DNA of 64,000 nt from Marinobacter denitrificans (GTDB lineage: Bacteria; Pseudomonadota; Gammaproteobacteria; Pseudomonadales; Oleiphilaceae). This document shows, in pieces, positions 18,479 through 28,251 of the stretch. Position 1 is the stretch's first letter, and each line of letters starts with the position of its first letter. A program made the position numbers and the translations under genes. Where the stretch lies: assembly GCF_008795955.1 (NCBI RefSeq), contig NZ_VMHN01000006.1, positions 1 through 64,000 on the forward strand. The letters are read 5' to 3'. The notes beneath the pieces are model-generated. The model searched no databases and was not told the DNA's origin. It was given only the letters and a program-made list of their open reading frames with translations.

Positions 18479-20799
18479 TGAAACAGTCCTTCAAACCAGC
18501 CCCGTATACGTCGTTCCATATTACCGCCGCAGGAAACCTCTATCTCGGGTTCGCTGCCGGTGATGAACGGCACAAGGCGTGCATTTTCACAGTGTTCGTC
18601 AGTCAGGGCGCCTTCCGCCGGGTTCACCCAGTGGTACTTCACGCCATCCGGCACTACCGGCGAGAATCCGTGCTGGGGTACCTGGCTCATGAACCGGGAC
18701 CAGACCGGCAACGCCCCGGTGGCGCCGGTCAGGGAGGTGGGGCCGTTGTCATCACGGCCAACCCAGCTAACCGCGAGCAGGTCTCCACTGAAACCGGCAA
18801 ACCAGGAATCGCGGCCATCATCGGTGGTTCCGGTCTTGCCTGCAAGCGTCAGTTCGCGTGGCACTGTGCGGTAAACGGATCGGCCCGTACCCTCCTGCAT
18901 GGTTTCCTGCATCACATACTGAACAAGGTGCACAGCGGCTGGGTCAGCCACCTGGTCCACTTTCAGGCGGTAGCGCGAAAGCGCTTCACCTTGCGCATCC
19001 GTTACCTGCCGGATGGTTCTCAAGGGCGTGTTGAATCCCGATGTAGCCAGCCCCTGATAGATCTGGGCCACGGTTACCGGTGTCATTGCCACTGAACCCA
19101 GCAACATGGAAGGGTACTCGGATATCCCGGTGGTGACCCCAAAGCTCTGGAGCGTGGACTTCACGGAGTCAATTCCTACATCCAGGCCCACGCGCACGGC
19201 CGGGAAATTATACGAGTGCGACAGGGCCTTATGCAGGGGCACCAGCCCTCTCTCTTCACCATCGTAGTTTTTGGGCTCCCAACGCCTGCCATCGTCGAAC
19301 ACCAGGGAAAAACCCGTGTCTTCCACCGGCGTAATCAGGTTGTAGCGCTCGGGTTGCTGAAGAGCGGTCAGGTAAATGAAGGGTTTGATCAGCGAACCAA
19401 TCGGCCGCCGCGCATCCAGGGCGCGGTTGAAGCCGGCATATTGCGGGTCGCGACCGCCTACAAGCGCCAGTACCTCACCGCTGTCACGGGAAGTAACAAC
19501 CAGCGCGGATTCCAGCACTGTGTCGGAACTTCCCTCCATGCGGGAAAGCATATCCTTTACGGAAAACTCGGCCGCATACTGAATGGCCGGGTCCAGGGTG
19601 GTGAAGATTCGCAGGCCTTCACTTTGCAGGTCTTCCTGTTTGTAATCCCTGGCCAGGTGGCGACGCACCAGATCGATATAGGCCGGATAGCGATTTTCCG
19701 AGTAGGAGGCCCGGTCGGTGACTCCAAGGGGCTGAGCGCGTGCCCTGGCGGCTTGTTCTTCACCAATGAGGCCGGTTTCGGCCATGACATCTATGACCAG
19801 GTTGCGACGGGAAAGGGCTCGCTCCGGGTGGCGCCGGGGATTGTAGTAACTCGGCCCCTTGACCATCCCCACCAGCAACGCCACCTGATGGGCTTCGATG
19901 TCACGAATGGACTCACCAAAGTAGAACTGGCTTGCCAGCCCGAAACCGTGAATGGCCCGGGTGCCCGCCTGGCCCAGGTAAACCTCGTTGAGATAGGTTT
20001 CCAGAATGTCGTCTTTCTCGTAATGCAGTTCGAGCAGAACCGACATCAGTGCCTCGTTACCCTTTCGCAGCAAGGTCTGTTCCCGGGTCAGAAAAAAGTT
20101 CTTCACCAGTTGCTGGGTCAGGGTGCTGCCCCCCTGCACAATCCGGCCGGCGCGAATGTTGGCAAGCATTGCCCTGGCAATGGACAGAGGCGCAACACCG
20201 TGATGGTCATGGAAGTTTCTGTCTTCGACGGCCAGCAACACATCGGTGAAAAGATCCGGGACATCATCAAGCTGAACCAGTACGCGATCTTCTTTATGGG
20301 CCGGATATATCCCACCAATCTGGGCTGGTTCCAGGCGGACAATGGGCGAAGGGTCACCCGACAGCACCCTGAACTCCTGTACCCTGTCGCCGTAGATATT
20401 CAGCGACAGCCGCCGACGCGGCTCCAGCCCGTCCGTGAACAAAAAGCCTCGGGTGCTGATCTCGAAGTGCCCTCCACTGCGACGATAGGTGCCCGCCTTA
20501 CGGCCATCCCCGGCACGGTAACCAGACAGTTCAAGTTCCCGCTGCAACGCTCCGGAGCTCACACTGGCACCATCGTACAGCTCCAGTGGCCTTGCATAGA
20601 CCCGTGATGGCACCTCAAAGCGGCGGCCTTCAAAGCGGGAGGTCACCACGGCATCGAGGTAGACCATCCAGCCGGCCAGCAGTACCACACCAATGAAAAA
20701 TACGCGGAGAAACAGCTGCCAGAACCAGGGCTTGCGGGCGCCTTTACCTTTGCGATTGTTTTTTTTCGGGGATTTTTTGGGAGAAGCGGATTTTTTCAT
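18475..20799 (-). CDS. mrcB: Penicillin-binding protein 1B
   Basis: This bifunctional peptidoglycan glycosyltransferase/transpeptidase is anchored by one N-terminal helix after a Lys-rich tail. The 774-aa protein has a UB2H-like region (about residues 65-150). The GT51 domain has catalytic VEDRNFHDHHGV. The transpeptidase domain has SxxK in GSLIKPF, SYN in SHSYNFPAVR and KTGT in LAGKTGTTDDG. The ATG at 20799 begins the basic MKKSASPK tail; 14 further upstream residues are not supported. Confidence 0.95.
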   Translation of the reverse strand: MKKSASPKKSPKKNNRKGKGARKPWFWQLFLRVFFIGVVLLAGWMVYLDAVVTSRFEGRRFEVPSRVYARPLELYDGASVSSGALQRELELSGYRAGDGRKAGTYRRSGGHFEISTRGFLFTDGLEPRRRLSLNIYGDRVQEFRVLSGDPSPIVRLEPAQIGGIYPAHKEDRVLVQLDDVPDLFTDVLLAVEDRNFHDHHGVAPLSIARAMLANIRAGRIVQGGSTLTQQLVKNFFLTREQTLLRKGNEALMSVLLELHYEKDDILETYLNEVYLGQAGTRAIHGFGLASQFYFGESIRDIEAHQVALLVGMVKGPSYYNPRRHPERALSRRNLVIDVMAETGLIGEEQAARARAQPLGVTDRASYSENRYPAYIDLVRRHLARDYKQEDLQSEGLRIFTTLDPAIQYAAEFSVKDMLSRMEGSSDTVLESALVVTSRDSGEVLALVGGRDPQYAGFNRALDARRPIGSLIKPFIYLTALQQPERYNLITPVEDTGFSLVFDDGRRWEPKNYDGEERGLVPLHKALSHSYNFPAVRVGLDVGIDSVKSTLQSFGVTTGISEYPSMLLGSVAMTPVTVAQIYQGLATSGFNTPLRTIRQVTDAQGEALSRYRLKVDQVADPAAVHLVQYVMQETMQEGTGRSVYRTVPRELTLAGKTGTTDDGRDSWFAGFSGDLLAVSWVGRDDNGPTSLTGATGALPVWSRFMSQVPQHGFSPVVPDGVKYHWVNPAEGALTDEHCENARLVPFITGSEPEIEVSCGGNMERRIRGWFEGLFQ

Positions 20800-20921
20800 G
20801 GCGGGATTATAACGAATACCGGCATCGGTGAGGCAGGCCATCTGTGTGTTATTTCTGTAATCTGCCCGCTATGATAGGCGCAATAAAAATCAATGAGTTC
20901 GAGGAACCCAAGGAGAGAACC

Positions 20922-22499
20922 GTGAGCGATGCAAATTCCGATAGTCTGATTCTGGCACTGCAGAATCCGGCGCTGTACGACCACCCGGTAAAAGAGTTTC
21001 AGGTTCTCGAGACGCATATCTCCTGGGTCATCCTGACCGGCGACTTCGCCTACAAAATCAAGAAACCCATGGATTTCGGCTTTCTCGACTTCTCGACTCT
21101 GGAGCGGCGCAAACACTTCTGCGAAGAGGAATTGCGCCTGAATCGCCGCCTTGCCGGTAACCTTTACCTCGACGTGTTGCCCATCACCGGCTCGACAGAG
21201 GCGCCGGAATTCGGCGGCGGGGGCGAAGCATTCGAATACGCCATTCGTATGCGCCAGTTTGACCAGAACGACCTGTTCGACGTGCGACAGGAAAACAGCA
21301 AACTCACGCCGGAACTGCTCACCAGCCTGGCCCGCCAGGTGGCAGATTTCCACGAGAAGCAACCGCCGATCACGCCCGGCAAACCCCTGGGCACGCCAGA
21401 GGCGGTTTACGCTGGCATGCAGGAAAACTTCGACCAGATTCGCCCCATGGTTGATGACGAGGCGTTGCTGCTGCAACTGGACAACCTTGAACAGTGGGCC
21501 CGCACCACCTTCGAACGCCATTCCCCCCTTATCGCGCAACGCTACGAAAACGGTTTCGTTCGCGAATGCCATGGCGACCTGCACCTGGCAAATATCACCG
21601 TATATGAGGGGGAGGTAACGGTGTTCGACTGCATCGAGTTCAGCGAACCTTTCCGCTGGATCGACGTCATCAATGACCTCGCCTTCCTGCTGATGGACCT
21701 GGAATCCCGTCGCGAGCCGGAACTGGCAAACCTGGTTCTGAACACGTACCTGGAATACCGGGGTGATTACAATGCCCTGCCGCTGCTGCCCCTGTACAAG
21801 GCCTATCGTGCCATGGTGCGGGCCAAGATTGCGCTGTTTACCATGGGCAATCCGTCGCTCTCCGAGGCTGACAAAGAAGGCCTGATGCAGAAGTACCGCG
21901 ATTACGCCCAACTGGCTGAAGATTACAGCGCCATCCCCAATCCCTACCTGTTAGCCACTACAGGGCTTTCAGCCAGCGGAAAATCCCTGGTGAGCGGTTC
22001 TATGGCTTCAGAACTGGGCCTGATCCGGCTGCGCTCGGATGTCGAGCGCAAGCGCCTGTTTGGCCTCGGGCCGCTTGACCAAAGCAGCTCGCCCACTGGA
22101 GAGAACCTTTATACAGACGAAGCCAACCAGCGCACCTACCAGCGTCTGGCGGACCTTGCGGGCGAATTGCTGACAAGCGGCATGGCCGTTATTGTGGATG
22201 CGGCCTGTCTGAAACAGGCTGAACGCGAAATGCTGGCTGACGTGGCGGAAAGCCGGGGCATGCCATTCGCGCTGATTCACTGTGAGGCGCCACTGGAAAG
22301 CCGCCGGGAATGGATCGGCCAGCGCTCTGGTGACGCCTCCGAGGCCACCGAAGAGCTGCTTGAGGTGCAGGAAACCTGGTTTGAGCCACTGACTACCGAA
22401 GAGAAGACCCACACCATCCACCTGCATACGGACCAGGAGCACGTGGCGGAAGCCGTGGCAGACCGAATCCGCCAGCACTTCGGACTGCCCGGCGCATGA
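20922..22499 (+). CDS. Fusion of aminoglycoside-phosphotransferase-like and P-loop kinase domains
   Basis: The 525-aa protein has an N-terminal APH-like kinase domain (COG2187 type; HGDLHLANI catalytic loop and FDCIEF near residues 210-240). A C-terminal zeta-toxin/gluconokinase-like P-loop domain follows (COG0645 type; Walker A GLSASGKSLVSG, about residues 348-359). GTG at 20922 sits behind AGGAGAG with good spacing, so the in-frame ATG at 20871 is less likely. The family is widespread but its substrate is unknown; it need not confer drug resistance. Confidence 0.85.
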   Translation: MSDANSDSLILALQNPALYDHPVKEFQVLETHISWVILTGDFAYKIKKPMDFGFLDFSTLERRKHFCEEELRLNRRLAGNLYLDVLPITGSTEAPEFGGGGEAFEYAIRMRQFDQNDLFDVRQENSKLTPELLTSLARQVADFHEKQPPITPGKPLGTPEAVYAGMQENFDQIRPMVDDEALLLQLDNLEQWARTTFERHSPLIAQRYENGFVRECHGDLHLANITVYEGEVTVFDCIEFSEPFRWIDVINDLAFLLMDLESRREPELANLVLNTYLEYRGDYNALPLLPLYKAYRAMVRAKIALFTMGNPSLSEADKEGLMQKYRDYAQLAEDYSAIPNPYLLATTGLSASGKSLVSGSMASELGLIRLRSDVERKRLFGLGPLDQSSSPTGENLYTDEANQRTYQRLADLAGELLTSGMAVIVDAACLKQAEREMLADVAESRGMPFALIHCEAPLESRREWIGQRSGDASEATEELLEVQETWFEPLTTEEKTHTIHLHTDQEHVAEAVADRIRQHFGLPGA

Positions 22500-22512
22500 A
22501 TCCGGAGGAACG

Positions 22513-22869
22513 ATGACAAATGACCGGCAGGCAGTCTGCCAACGCAATGAACTTGCCGGGGGGCAGTTCGTGGAATTTACCCTCGGCAACAGCCACGACG
22601 GGCAAAACGAACGAAGCGGCTTTATCTTCGAACGGGATGGCCACCTTTACGCCTACCTGAACCACTGCCCTCACCTGGGCATAGAGCTGAACTGGATGCC
22701 CGGCCGGTTCATGGACCCGGACAACTGCTTTATCCAGTGCGCCAATCATGCTGCACTGTTCATTCCCGAGAACGGTGAGTGCATCGCAGGCCCCTGTCAG
22801 GGTGAAGCCCTGACACCCCTCGAGATTACGGACGACAACGGCACAATTCTGGTCAGGCTTCCAGAATGA
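22513..22869 (+). CDS. Rieske [2Fe-2S] domain protein
   Basis: The 118-aa soluble protein has the Rieske ligand pairs CPH (residue about 53) and CANH (about 77), for one [2Fe-2S] cluster. It has no signal peptide or membrane helix. A GGAGG site precedes the ATG, 13 nt after the kinase fusion gene, so the two probably share a transcript. It resembles ferredoxin components of ring-oxygenase type, but no oxygenase is nearby. Its last 17 nt overlap the end of sfsA on the other strand. Confidence 0.88.
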   Translation: MTNDRQAVCQRNELAGGQFVEFTLGNSHDGQNERSGFIFERDGHLYAYLNHCPHLGIELNWMPGRFMDPDNCFIQCANHAALFIPENGECIAGPCQGEALTPLEITDDNGTILVRLPE

Positions 22870-23581
22870 CCGGCACAGATTCCGCCAGAGAGATCTCCCC
22901 ATCCGGCCCTTTTGGCCCAGTCAGCCTGGCCCTGTAGGCCAACAGTTCTACCCCGGCCGCATCGGCTTCCCGCAGGAGCTCGCCATAGGCCCGGTCGATG
23001 TGGTCCGCCGGGCGTACGCTGCTTATGCCGGTATGGTTGACCACAAAGAAGAGCACTGCTCGCTCTCCTGCTCGAGCCTGAGCCATCAGCTCCCGTAAAT
23101 GTTTCTGCCCCCGGGTTGTTACCGCATCCGGAAAATAGCCCCGGCCATCCTCACACAGGGTGACGTTCTTGACCTCAACCCAGGCATCGGCAAGGCTTGG
23201 GTGGCCAGACAAATGCAGATCAATCCGGCTTTTCTCGGTACCGTAACGCACCTCAGCCCGGCAATGGCCGTAGCCCGCCAGCTCCGGCACCAACCCCTGC
23301 TCAATCGCTTCACGAGCCTGATTATTGGGCCGTGACGTGTTGATGCAGGCCACTTCCTCAGGGGCCGTTTCAACCAGCTCCCAGGTGTACTTCAGTTTGC
23401 GCTTCGGGTTGTCACTGGCGCTCAGCCAGACTCGCGCGTCCACCGGCTGGCAGCCCAGCATGGAGCCTGTGTTGGGGCAATGCGCGATCACTTCATTGCC
23501 ATCCGGTAACAATACATCTGCCAGGAAACGTTTATAGCGGCGAAGCAAACGGCCTTCGATGAGCGGAGCGGGTAACTTCAT
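22853..23581 (-). CDS. sfsA: SfsA family protein (DNA/RNA nuclease-like)
   Basis: The 242-aa protein matches SfsA in length and in motifs such as HCPNTGSM (about residues 34-41), [10 protein letters not shown] and VEVKNVTLC. The acidic D/E-x-K type residues are consistent with a nuclease-like fold. It was first described as a sugar fermentation stimulation factor in E. coli. It sits next to dksA, on the opposite strand, as in enterics. It converges on the Rieske gene with a 17-nt overlap. Confidence 0.92.
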   Translation of the reverse strand: MKLPAPLIEGRLLRRYKRFLADVLLPDGNEVIAHCPNTGSMLGCQPVDARVWLSASDNPKRKLKYTWELVETAPEEVACINTSRPNNQAREAIEQGLVPELAGYGHCRAEVRYGTEKSRIDLHLSGHPSLADAWVEVKNVTLCEDGRGYFPDAVTTRGQKHLRELMAQARAGERAVLFFVVNHTGISSVRPADHIDRAYGELLREADAAGVELLAYRARLTGPKGPDGEISLAESVPVILEA

Positions 23582-23700
23582 TTATGACTCCATGCTAAAG
23601 TTGTTGTCACAAGGCTGGCGCCCCTGAGAGTAATCTGCTATTTTCCGCAAATTCCCGTTTCAGGGCGAGTGCTTTTCAGGATTATAAGAGGCCGTATTCA

Positions 23701-24141
23701 ATGGCAAATACTGCAGCACAACCACGCGAACGTATTACCAACTTCACCCCGTATGAGTTGAAAAAGGGTGAAGAGTACATGAGTGCTGACATGCTCGAGC
23801 ACTTCAAGCAACTGCTTCTGCAATGGAAGCAGGAGCTGATGGAAGAAGTGGATCGCACCATGCACCATATGCAGGAAGACGCCGCAAATTACGCGGATCC
23901 CAGCGACCGCGCAACCCAGGAAGAGGAATTCAGCCTGGAACTGCGCACCCGTGACCGCGAGCGCAAGCTGATCAAGAAAATTGACCAGACCATCGACCGC
24001 ATCGACAAGGACGATTACGGTTTCTGCGACCAGTGCGGTGTTGAGATCGGCATTCGCCGCCTCGAGGCACGCCCCACCGCAACACTGTGTATCGACTGCA
24101 AAACCCTCGCAGAAATCCGCGAGCGCCAGACCGGTATTTAA
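23701..24141 (+). CDS. dksA: RNA polymerase-binding transcription factor DksA
   Basis: DksA acts with ppGpp in the RNA polymerase secondary channel to shut down rRNA promoters. The 146-aa protein has a long coiled coil with the tip motif DPSDRATQEEE (the two catalytic-type aspartates). It keeps the four-cysteine zinc finger (CDQCG and CIDC). The gene order dksA-gluQRS is classic. The rRNA promoters at the window start and spoT at 61 kb are its functional partners. Confidence 0.97.
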   Translation: MANTAAQPRERITNFTPYELKKGEEYMSADMLEHFKQLLLQWKQELMEEVDRTMHHMQEDAANYADPSDRATQEEEFSLELRTRDRERKLIKKIDQTIDRIDKDDYGFCDQCGVEIGIRRLEARPTATLCIDCKTLAEIRERQTGI

Positions 24142-24159
24142 TGCCCGTCTTCTGAGCAC

Positions 24160-24183
24160 GCTGGCCCCTGAAAGAGGGCCAGC
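24160..24183 (+). terminator. Hairpin between dksA and gluQRS, possible attenuator
   Basis: An 8-bp GC-rich stem GCTGGCCC/GGGCCAGC with an 8-nt loop ends 11 nt before the gluQRS start codon. There is no T-tract. In Shigella and E. coli a terminator in this gap limits gluQ expression, so partial termination or occlusion is plausible here. Confidence 0.5.
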
Positions 24184-24194
24184 AGGCACTGACC

Positions 24195-25067
24195 ATGGCT
24201 GAATCCTCTTATCGGGGTCGCTTTGCGCCCTCCCCAACCGGCCCGCTGCATTTTGGCTCGCTGGTTACGGCCGTCGCCAGTTATCTTGAGGCCCGCAAAC
24301 GCGGCGGCACGTGGCTTGTCCGCATCGAAGATCTCGACCCTCTAAGGGAATCACCCGAAGCCACCGCGCGCATACTGGCGAGTCTTGAAGCCCATGGCTT
24401 GCGTTCCGACGAGCCGGTGCGTTTCCAATCTGAATGCCATGCTTACTACCACACGCTGATCAACCAGCTTCTGGATCGCGGGCTCGCCTACCGTTGCGCC
24501 TGCTCACGCAAGCAGCTCAGTGAAAATGGGGGCAGACACCCGGAACACTGCCGCGAGGGCCATACCAACCCTGGCGAACGGCCGTTCGCTATCCGCTTTG
24601 CCCTGCACGATGAACAAAGCGAGTGGCAGGACCAGTTACTGGGGCCTCAGTCGCAGACCGTACATGCCGAATTGGACGACCCGGTCATCCTCCGCAAGGA
24701 AGGATTCTATGCCTATCAGCTGGCAGTGGTTGCCGACGACATTCACCAGGGGATTACCCACGTGGTGAGGGGGTCTGACCTGCTCGACATGACCGCGCAG
24801 CAACAGCAAATCAACCGGGCCCTGGGCGCTCAACCGCCGCGCTGGATGCACATTCCGGTCATCCTCAATGCCGAGGGGCAGAAGCTCAGCAAGCAGAACC
24901 ACGCACCGGCCCTGGATGACCGGAAAGCGAAAGACAACCTGGAACGGGCCCTCGCAGCACTGGGCCAGAACACCGTTTTGTTGTCGGGCGCACCAGACAT
25001 CGATACCCTGCTCGACCGGGCTACAGCCAACTGGGCGCCGGAGCGGATTCACCTGACAGCTCGGTGA
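24195..25067 (+). CDS. gluQ: Glutamyl-Q tRNA(Asp) synthetase
   Basis: GluQRS is a short GluRS paralogue that attaches glutamate to queuosine on tRNA-Asp. The 290-aa protein has the HIGH-type segment FAPSPTGPLHFGSL near the N-terminus and a QKLSKQN KMSKS-like loop, and lacks the anticodon-binding domain. It has the cysteine set of the family zinc site (CACSRKQ and HCRE). It follows dksA by 53 nt. Confidence 0.95.
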   Translation: MAESSYRGRFAPSPTGPLHFGSLVTAVASYLEARKRGGTWLVRIEDLDPLRESPEATARILASLEAHGLRSDEPVRFQSECHAYYHTLINQLLDRGLAYRCACSRKQLSENGGRHPEHCREGHTNPGERPFAIRFALHDEQSEWQDQLLGPQSQTVHAELDDPVILRKEGFYAYQLAVVADDIHQGITHVVRGSDLLDMTAQQQQINRALGAQPPRWMHIPVILNAEGQKLSKQNHAPALDDRKAKDNLERALAALGQNTVLLSGAPDIDTLLDRATANWAPERIHLTAR

Positions 25068-25082
25068 ACGACATGTTATAAA
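25053..25082 (+). promoter_or_regulatory. Putative sigma-70 promoter for the cbrA operon
   Basis: CTGACA (25053-25058), an 18-nt spacer and TATAAA (25077-25082), with TG one base ahead of the -10 (extended -10). It overlaps the end of gluQRS and would start transcription near 25089. Confidence 0.55.
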
Positions 25083-25117
25083 GCTTCTCACAAACGACAG
25101 TGCGGATATCATGCCTG

Positions 25118-25294
25118 ATGTATATCTACCGTCTGGTCTTCCTTCTGGTTCTGGCCATCTACATATTCTCGCCCAACATTCTTGACTGGTGGACCTCACC
25201 AGAGAATGCCTGGTACAGCCCCTACGTCATCTGGGCTGGCCTGATCGCTATCGGCTTCTGGCTGGAATGGCGCCGGGATCCCAATGAGTTTTAG
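25118..25294 (+). CDS. Small membrane protein upstream of cbrA
   Basis: The 58-aa protein has two predicted membrane helices (MYIYRLVFLLVLAIYIF and VIWAGLIAIGFWLEW). A GTG at 25100 would add 6 residues; neither start has a clear ribosome site. Its end overlaps the cbrA start by 11 nt, so cbrA translation is likely coupled to it. It holds the place of the small cbrX gene I recall upstream of cbrA in Pseudomonas putida; I cannot confirm homology here. Confidence 0.75.
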   Translation: MYIYRLVFLLVLAIYIFSPNILDWWTSPENAWYSPYVIWAGLIAIGFWLEWRRDPNEF

Positions 25295-28244
25295 CGCTCC
25301 CGGCCTGCTACTGGCCAGTCTGCTGTATCTGATCCTGCTGTTCGGCATCGCGTGGATTACCGAAAAGGGCGTGCTGCCCCGCGGCTGGGTCCGACACCCC
25401 CTCGTCTATACCCTGAGCCTCGGCGTCTACGCCGGCATCTGGGCGGTCTATGCCGCGGTGGGCATGGCAGCGGAATCCGGATTCGGCTTTCTGGCCTATT
25501 ATCTGGGCATCAGTGGTGCCTTTCTGCTGGCACCGGTGCTCCTCAACCCGGTCATGAGGATTGGCCGCGCCTATCAGCTCACCTCCCTTGCCGACCTGTT
25601 TGCCTATCGGTATCGAAGCCAGTGGGCCGGTACCCTGGTCACCATCTGTTCCGGCGCCGCCATACTCTCCCTGCTGAGCATGCAGATTCAGGCCGTATCC
25701 ACCTCAGCCAGCCTGTTGGCACCAGACACCTCACCCCGGCTGATCAGCATTCTATTCAGCATTACCGTGGTGTTGTTCGCCATGCTGTTCGGTACGCGGC
25801 GCAGCCAGGGGTCGGAAAACCATCAGGGCCTGGTGCTGGCAATTGCGTTCGACTCCCTGGTCAAGCTTTTTGCCCTGCTCACCCTGGGAGGGGTCATCCT
25901 GTTCGGCGTGTTTGACGGCATGGGAGGACTGGAAACCTGGCTGGCAGAACAGAGGACGCCGGTCAGCTCCATGACCATGAGCATTGACGATGGCAGTTGG
26001 CGGGCATTGATGCTGATGTCCTTTGCCGCTGCTCTGGTCCTTCCCCACATGTACCACATGACCTTCAGTGAGAACCCCTCCCCCAAGGCGCTGGCCAAGG
26101 CCAGCTGGGGCCTCCCCCTCTATCTGCTGTTGCTGGGCCTGCCGGTGCCGCTGATTCTCTGGGGCGGCCAGGCTCTGGCGGCGACGACTGGCCCCGACTT
26201 CTACGCTATTGGCGTAGCCCAGGCGCTCGGCAGCCCGGCACTGACACTGTTGATGTATATTGCAGGGCTTTCTGCTGCCAGCGGGTTGATGATTGTCAGT
26301 ACCCTGGCGCTGGCAGGCATGGTCCTGAACCACGCGGTACTCCCTCTGCGCACTCCGAAAGACCAGGGTGACATCTATCACTGGCTGAGGTGGGTCAAAC
26401 GCTTACTAATTGCCGCCATCATCTTTGCGGCATTGCTGTTTCACGAAACCCTGGGCAAGAACCTGGATCTGTCCATCCTCGGTGCAATATCACTGTCGGG
26501 CATGCTTCAATTGTTACCCGGGGCTCTGGGGGTGATCTACTGGCCTGAAGGCAACCGCCGCGGGCTGATTGCCGGCCTGGTATCCGGGCTGACCATCTGG
26601 GTGGTTACCCTGGTGCTGCCATTTTCCCATACCGCCAACCTGCTGGAATTTCTCGGCGCACCCATGGTGCCGGACTACAGCAACTGGCATATTTTTACGT
26701 TCGTCAGCCTGACAGTGAACGTCGTGGTATTTGCGCTGATTTCGGTGCTCAGCACCAGCAGCGCCGAAGAAGCCGGCGCCGCCGAAGCCTGCTCCCTGGG
26801 CGCGCTTTCACGCCCCCAGCGCAGGGAACTACTGGCCACATCCTCGGCAGATTTTATACGGCAACTGGCGGTACCTCTGGGGCTTGGCGTTGCCAGACGG
26901 GAAGTGGAACGGGCGCTGACCCAGCTCAAACTCCCCAATGTGGAATACCGCCCCTATCAGCTCAGGCGCCTTCGCGACCGGGTAGAGGTGAACCTTTCGG
27001 GCCTTCTGGGCCCGGCGGTTGCAAGGGATCTGGTCAAACGGCACCTTGGCTACAAACCCATGGCGAGCGGTGGGACGGCCCAGGACATCCGCTACGTTGA
27101 ACGCGCCCTGGGTGACTACCAGAACCGTCTGACCGGCCTCGCCGGCGAGCTGGACAACCTGCGCCGGCATTACCGTCAAACCCTTCAGAACCTGCCTATC
27201 CCCGCCTGCTCGGTGGGTGAAGATGGCGAAATACTGATGTGGAATAACGCGATGGAAAGCCTCACCGGCATTACCGCCGATGACGTCGTAGGCGCGCGCC
27301 TGATGGCATTGCCGGAGCACTGGCACCTGTTGCTGGACGACTTCAACAGCGGCGAGGATCTGCATCGATATAAGCACAGGCTGGACCTGAAAGGCCGGCC
27401 CCACTGGCTGAACCTTCACAAGGCAGCGCTGAGCGGCCCGGATCATACCGAGGGCGGCAGCATTATACTGGTGGAGGACCAGACCGAAACGCGGCTGTTG
27501 GAAGACGAGCTCATGCACAGCGAACGGCTGGCCTCTGTTGGTCGGTTAGCGGCAGGCGTTGCCCACGAGATCGGCAACCCTGTCACCGGCATCTCCTCAC
27601 TGGCGCAGAATCTGAAACTGGAAACGGATGACCCGGACATCCTCTCTACTGCCGACCAGATCCAGCAACAGACCCGGCGCATATCCACCATTCTCCAGTC
27701 GCTGATGAACTTCGCCCGTACCGGCAACCATGCCCATGCCAACCGCTATGAGCCGATAGCCATTCGCCGTTGTGTCGATGAGTCCATCAACCTGCTCTCA
27801 CTCAGCGATAAAAGCATGGGGGTCCACTATGTCAACGACTGCCCCCAAGACCTGTTGATCCTTGGCGACGAGCAGAGGCTGGTTCAGGTATTCATCAACC
27901 TGCTGGCCAACGCCCGTGACGCCTCACCGGTCGGTGGAAAGGTGCGCATCAGTGGAAACCTCGACGGCTACTCCGCTATCATCGAAGTCACCGATGAAGG
28001 GTCCGGCATACCCACAGAGCAGCTGGATCATATATTCGAGCCTTTTTACACCACCAAGGCACCCAACAAGGGAACCGGCCTTGGGTTATCACTGGTGTAC
28101 AGCATCATTGAAGAGCACTACGGCAACATACAGGTGGACAGTCCGGTAAATGCCGAACTGGGCCGGGGAACATGCGTGCGCATGAGGTTACCCGCCTACG
28201 AACCGGACGCCGAAACCACCATCAGCCAGAACCAAGGGTCGTAA
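25284..28244 (+). CDS. cbrA: Sensor histidine kinase CbrA with transporter-like domain
   Basis: This inner-membrane kinase of the CbrAB system controls the carbon/nitrogen balance and use of poor carbon sources. The 986-aa protein starts with a sodium:solute symporter-like domain of about 12-13 helices (residues 1-490), then a linker and a PAS domain (about 620-740). The HisKA box is [11 protein letters not shown] (phosphorylated His761), followed by an ATPase domain with DEGSGIP and [13 protein letters not shown]. It is followed 7 nt later by cbrB. Size, order and neighbours match Pseudomonas CbrA. Confidence 0.95.
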   Translation: MSFSAPGLLLASLLYLILLFGIAWITEKGVLPRGWVRHPLVYTLSLGVYAGIWAVYAAVGMAAESGFGFLAYYLGISGAFLLAPVLLNPVMRIGRAYQLTSLADLFAYRYRSQWAGTLVTICSGAAILSLLSMQIQAVSTSASLLAPDTSPRLISILFSITVVLFAMLFGTRRSQGSENHQGLVLAIAFDSLVKLFALLTLGGVILFGVFDGMGGLETWLAEQRTPVSSMTMSIDDGSWRALMLMSFAAALVLPHMYHMTFSENPSPKALAKASWGLPLYLLLLGLPVPLILWGGQALAATTGPDFYAIGVAQALGSPALTLLMYIAGLSAASGLMIVSTLALAGMVLNHAVLPLRTPKDQGDIYHWLRWVKRLLIAAIIFAALLFHETLGKNLDLSILGAISLSGMLQLLPGALGVIYWPEGNRRGLIAGLVSGLTIWVVTLVLPFSHTANLLEFLGAPMVPDYSNWHIFTFVSLTVNVVVFALISVLSTSSAEEAGAAEACSLGALSRPQRRELLATSSADFIRQLAVPLGLGVARREVERALTQLKLPNVEYRPYQLRRLRDRVEVNLSGLLGPAVARDLVKRHLGYKPMASGGTAQDIRYVERALGDYQNRLTGLAGELDNLRRHYRQTLQNLPIPACSVGEDGEILMWNNAMESLTGITADDVVGARLMALPEHWHLLLDDFNSGEDLHRYKHRLDLKGRPHWLNLHKAALSGPDHTEGGSIILVEDQTETRLLEDELMHSERLASVGRLAAGVAHEIGNPVTGISSLAQNLKLETDDPDILSTADQIQQQTRRISTILQSLMNFARTGNHAHANRYEPIAIRRCVDESINLLSLSDKSMGVHYVNDCPQDLLILGDEQRLVQVFINLLANARDASPVGGKVRISGNLDGYSAIIEVTDEGSGIPTEQLDHIFEPFYTTKAPNKGTGLGLSLVYSIIEEHYGNIQVDSPVNAELGRGTCVRMRLPAYEPDAETTISQNQGS

Positions 28245-28251
28245 AACCGTT

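Noticed and set aside
19216..20607. 463-aa plus-strand open frame opposite mrcB
   Set aside because: It is an antisense shadow of the PBP1B gene.
20797..20811. TATAAT directly before the mrcB start codon
   Set aside because: There is no -35, and it would make a leaderless transcript; chance occurrence is likely.
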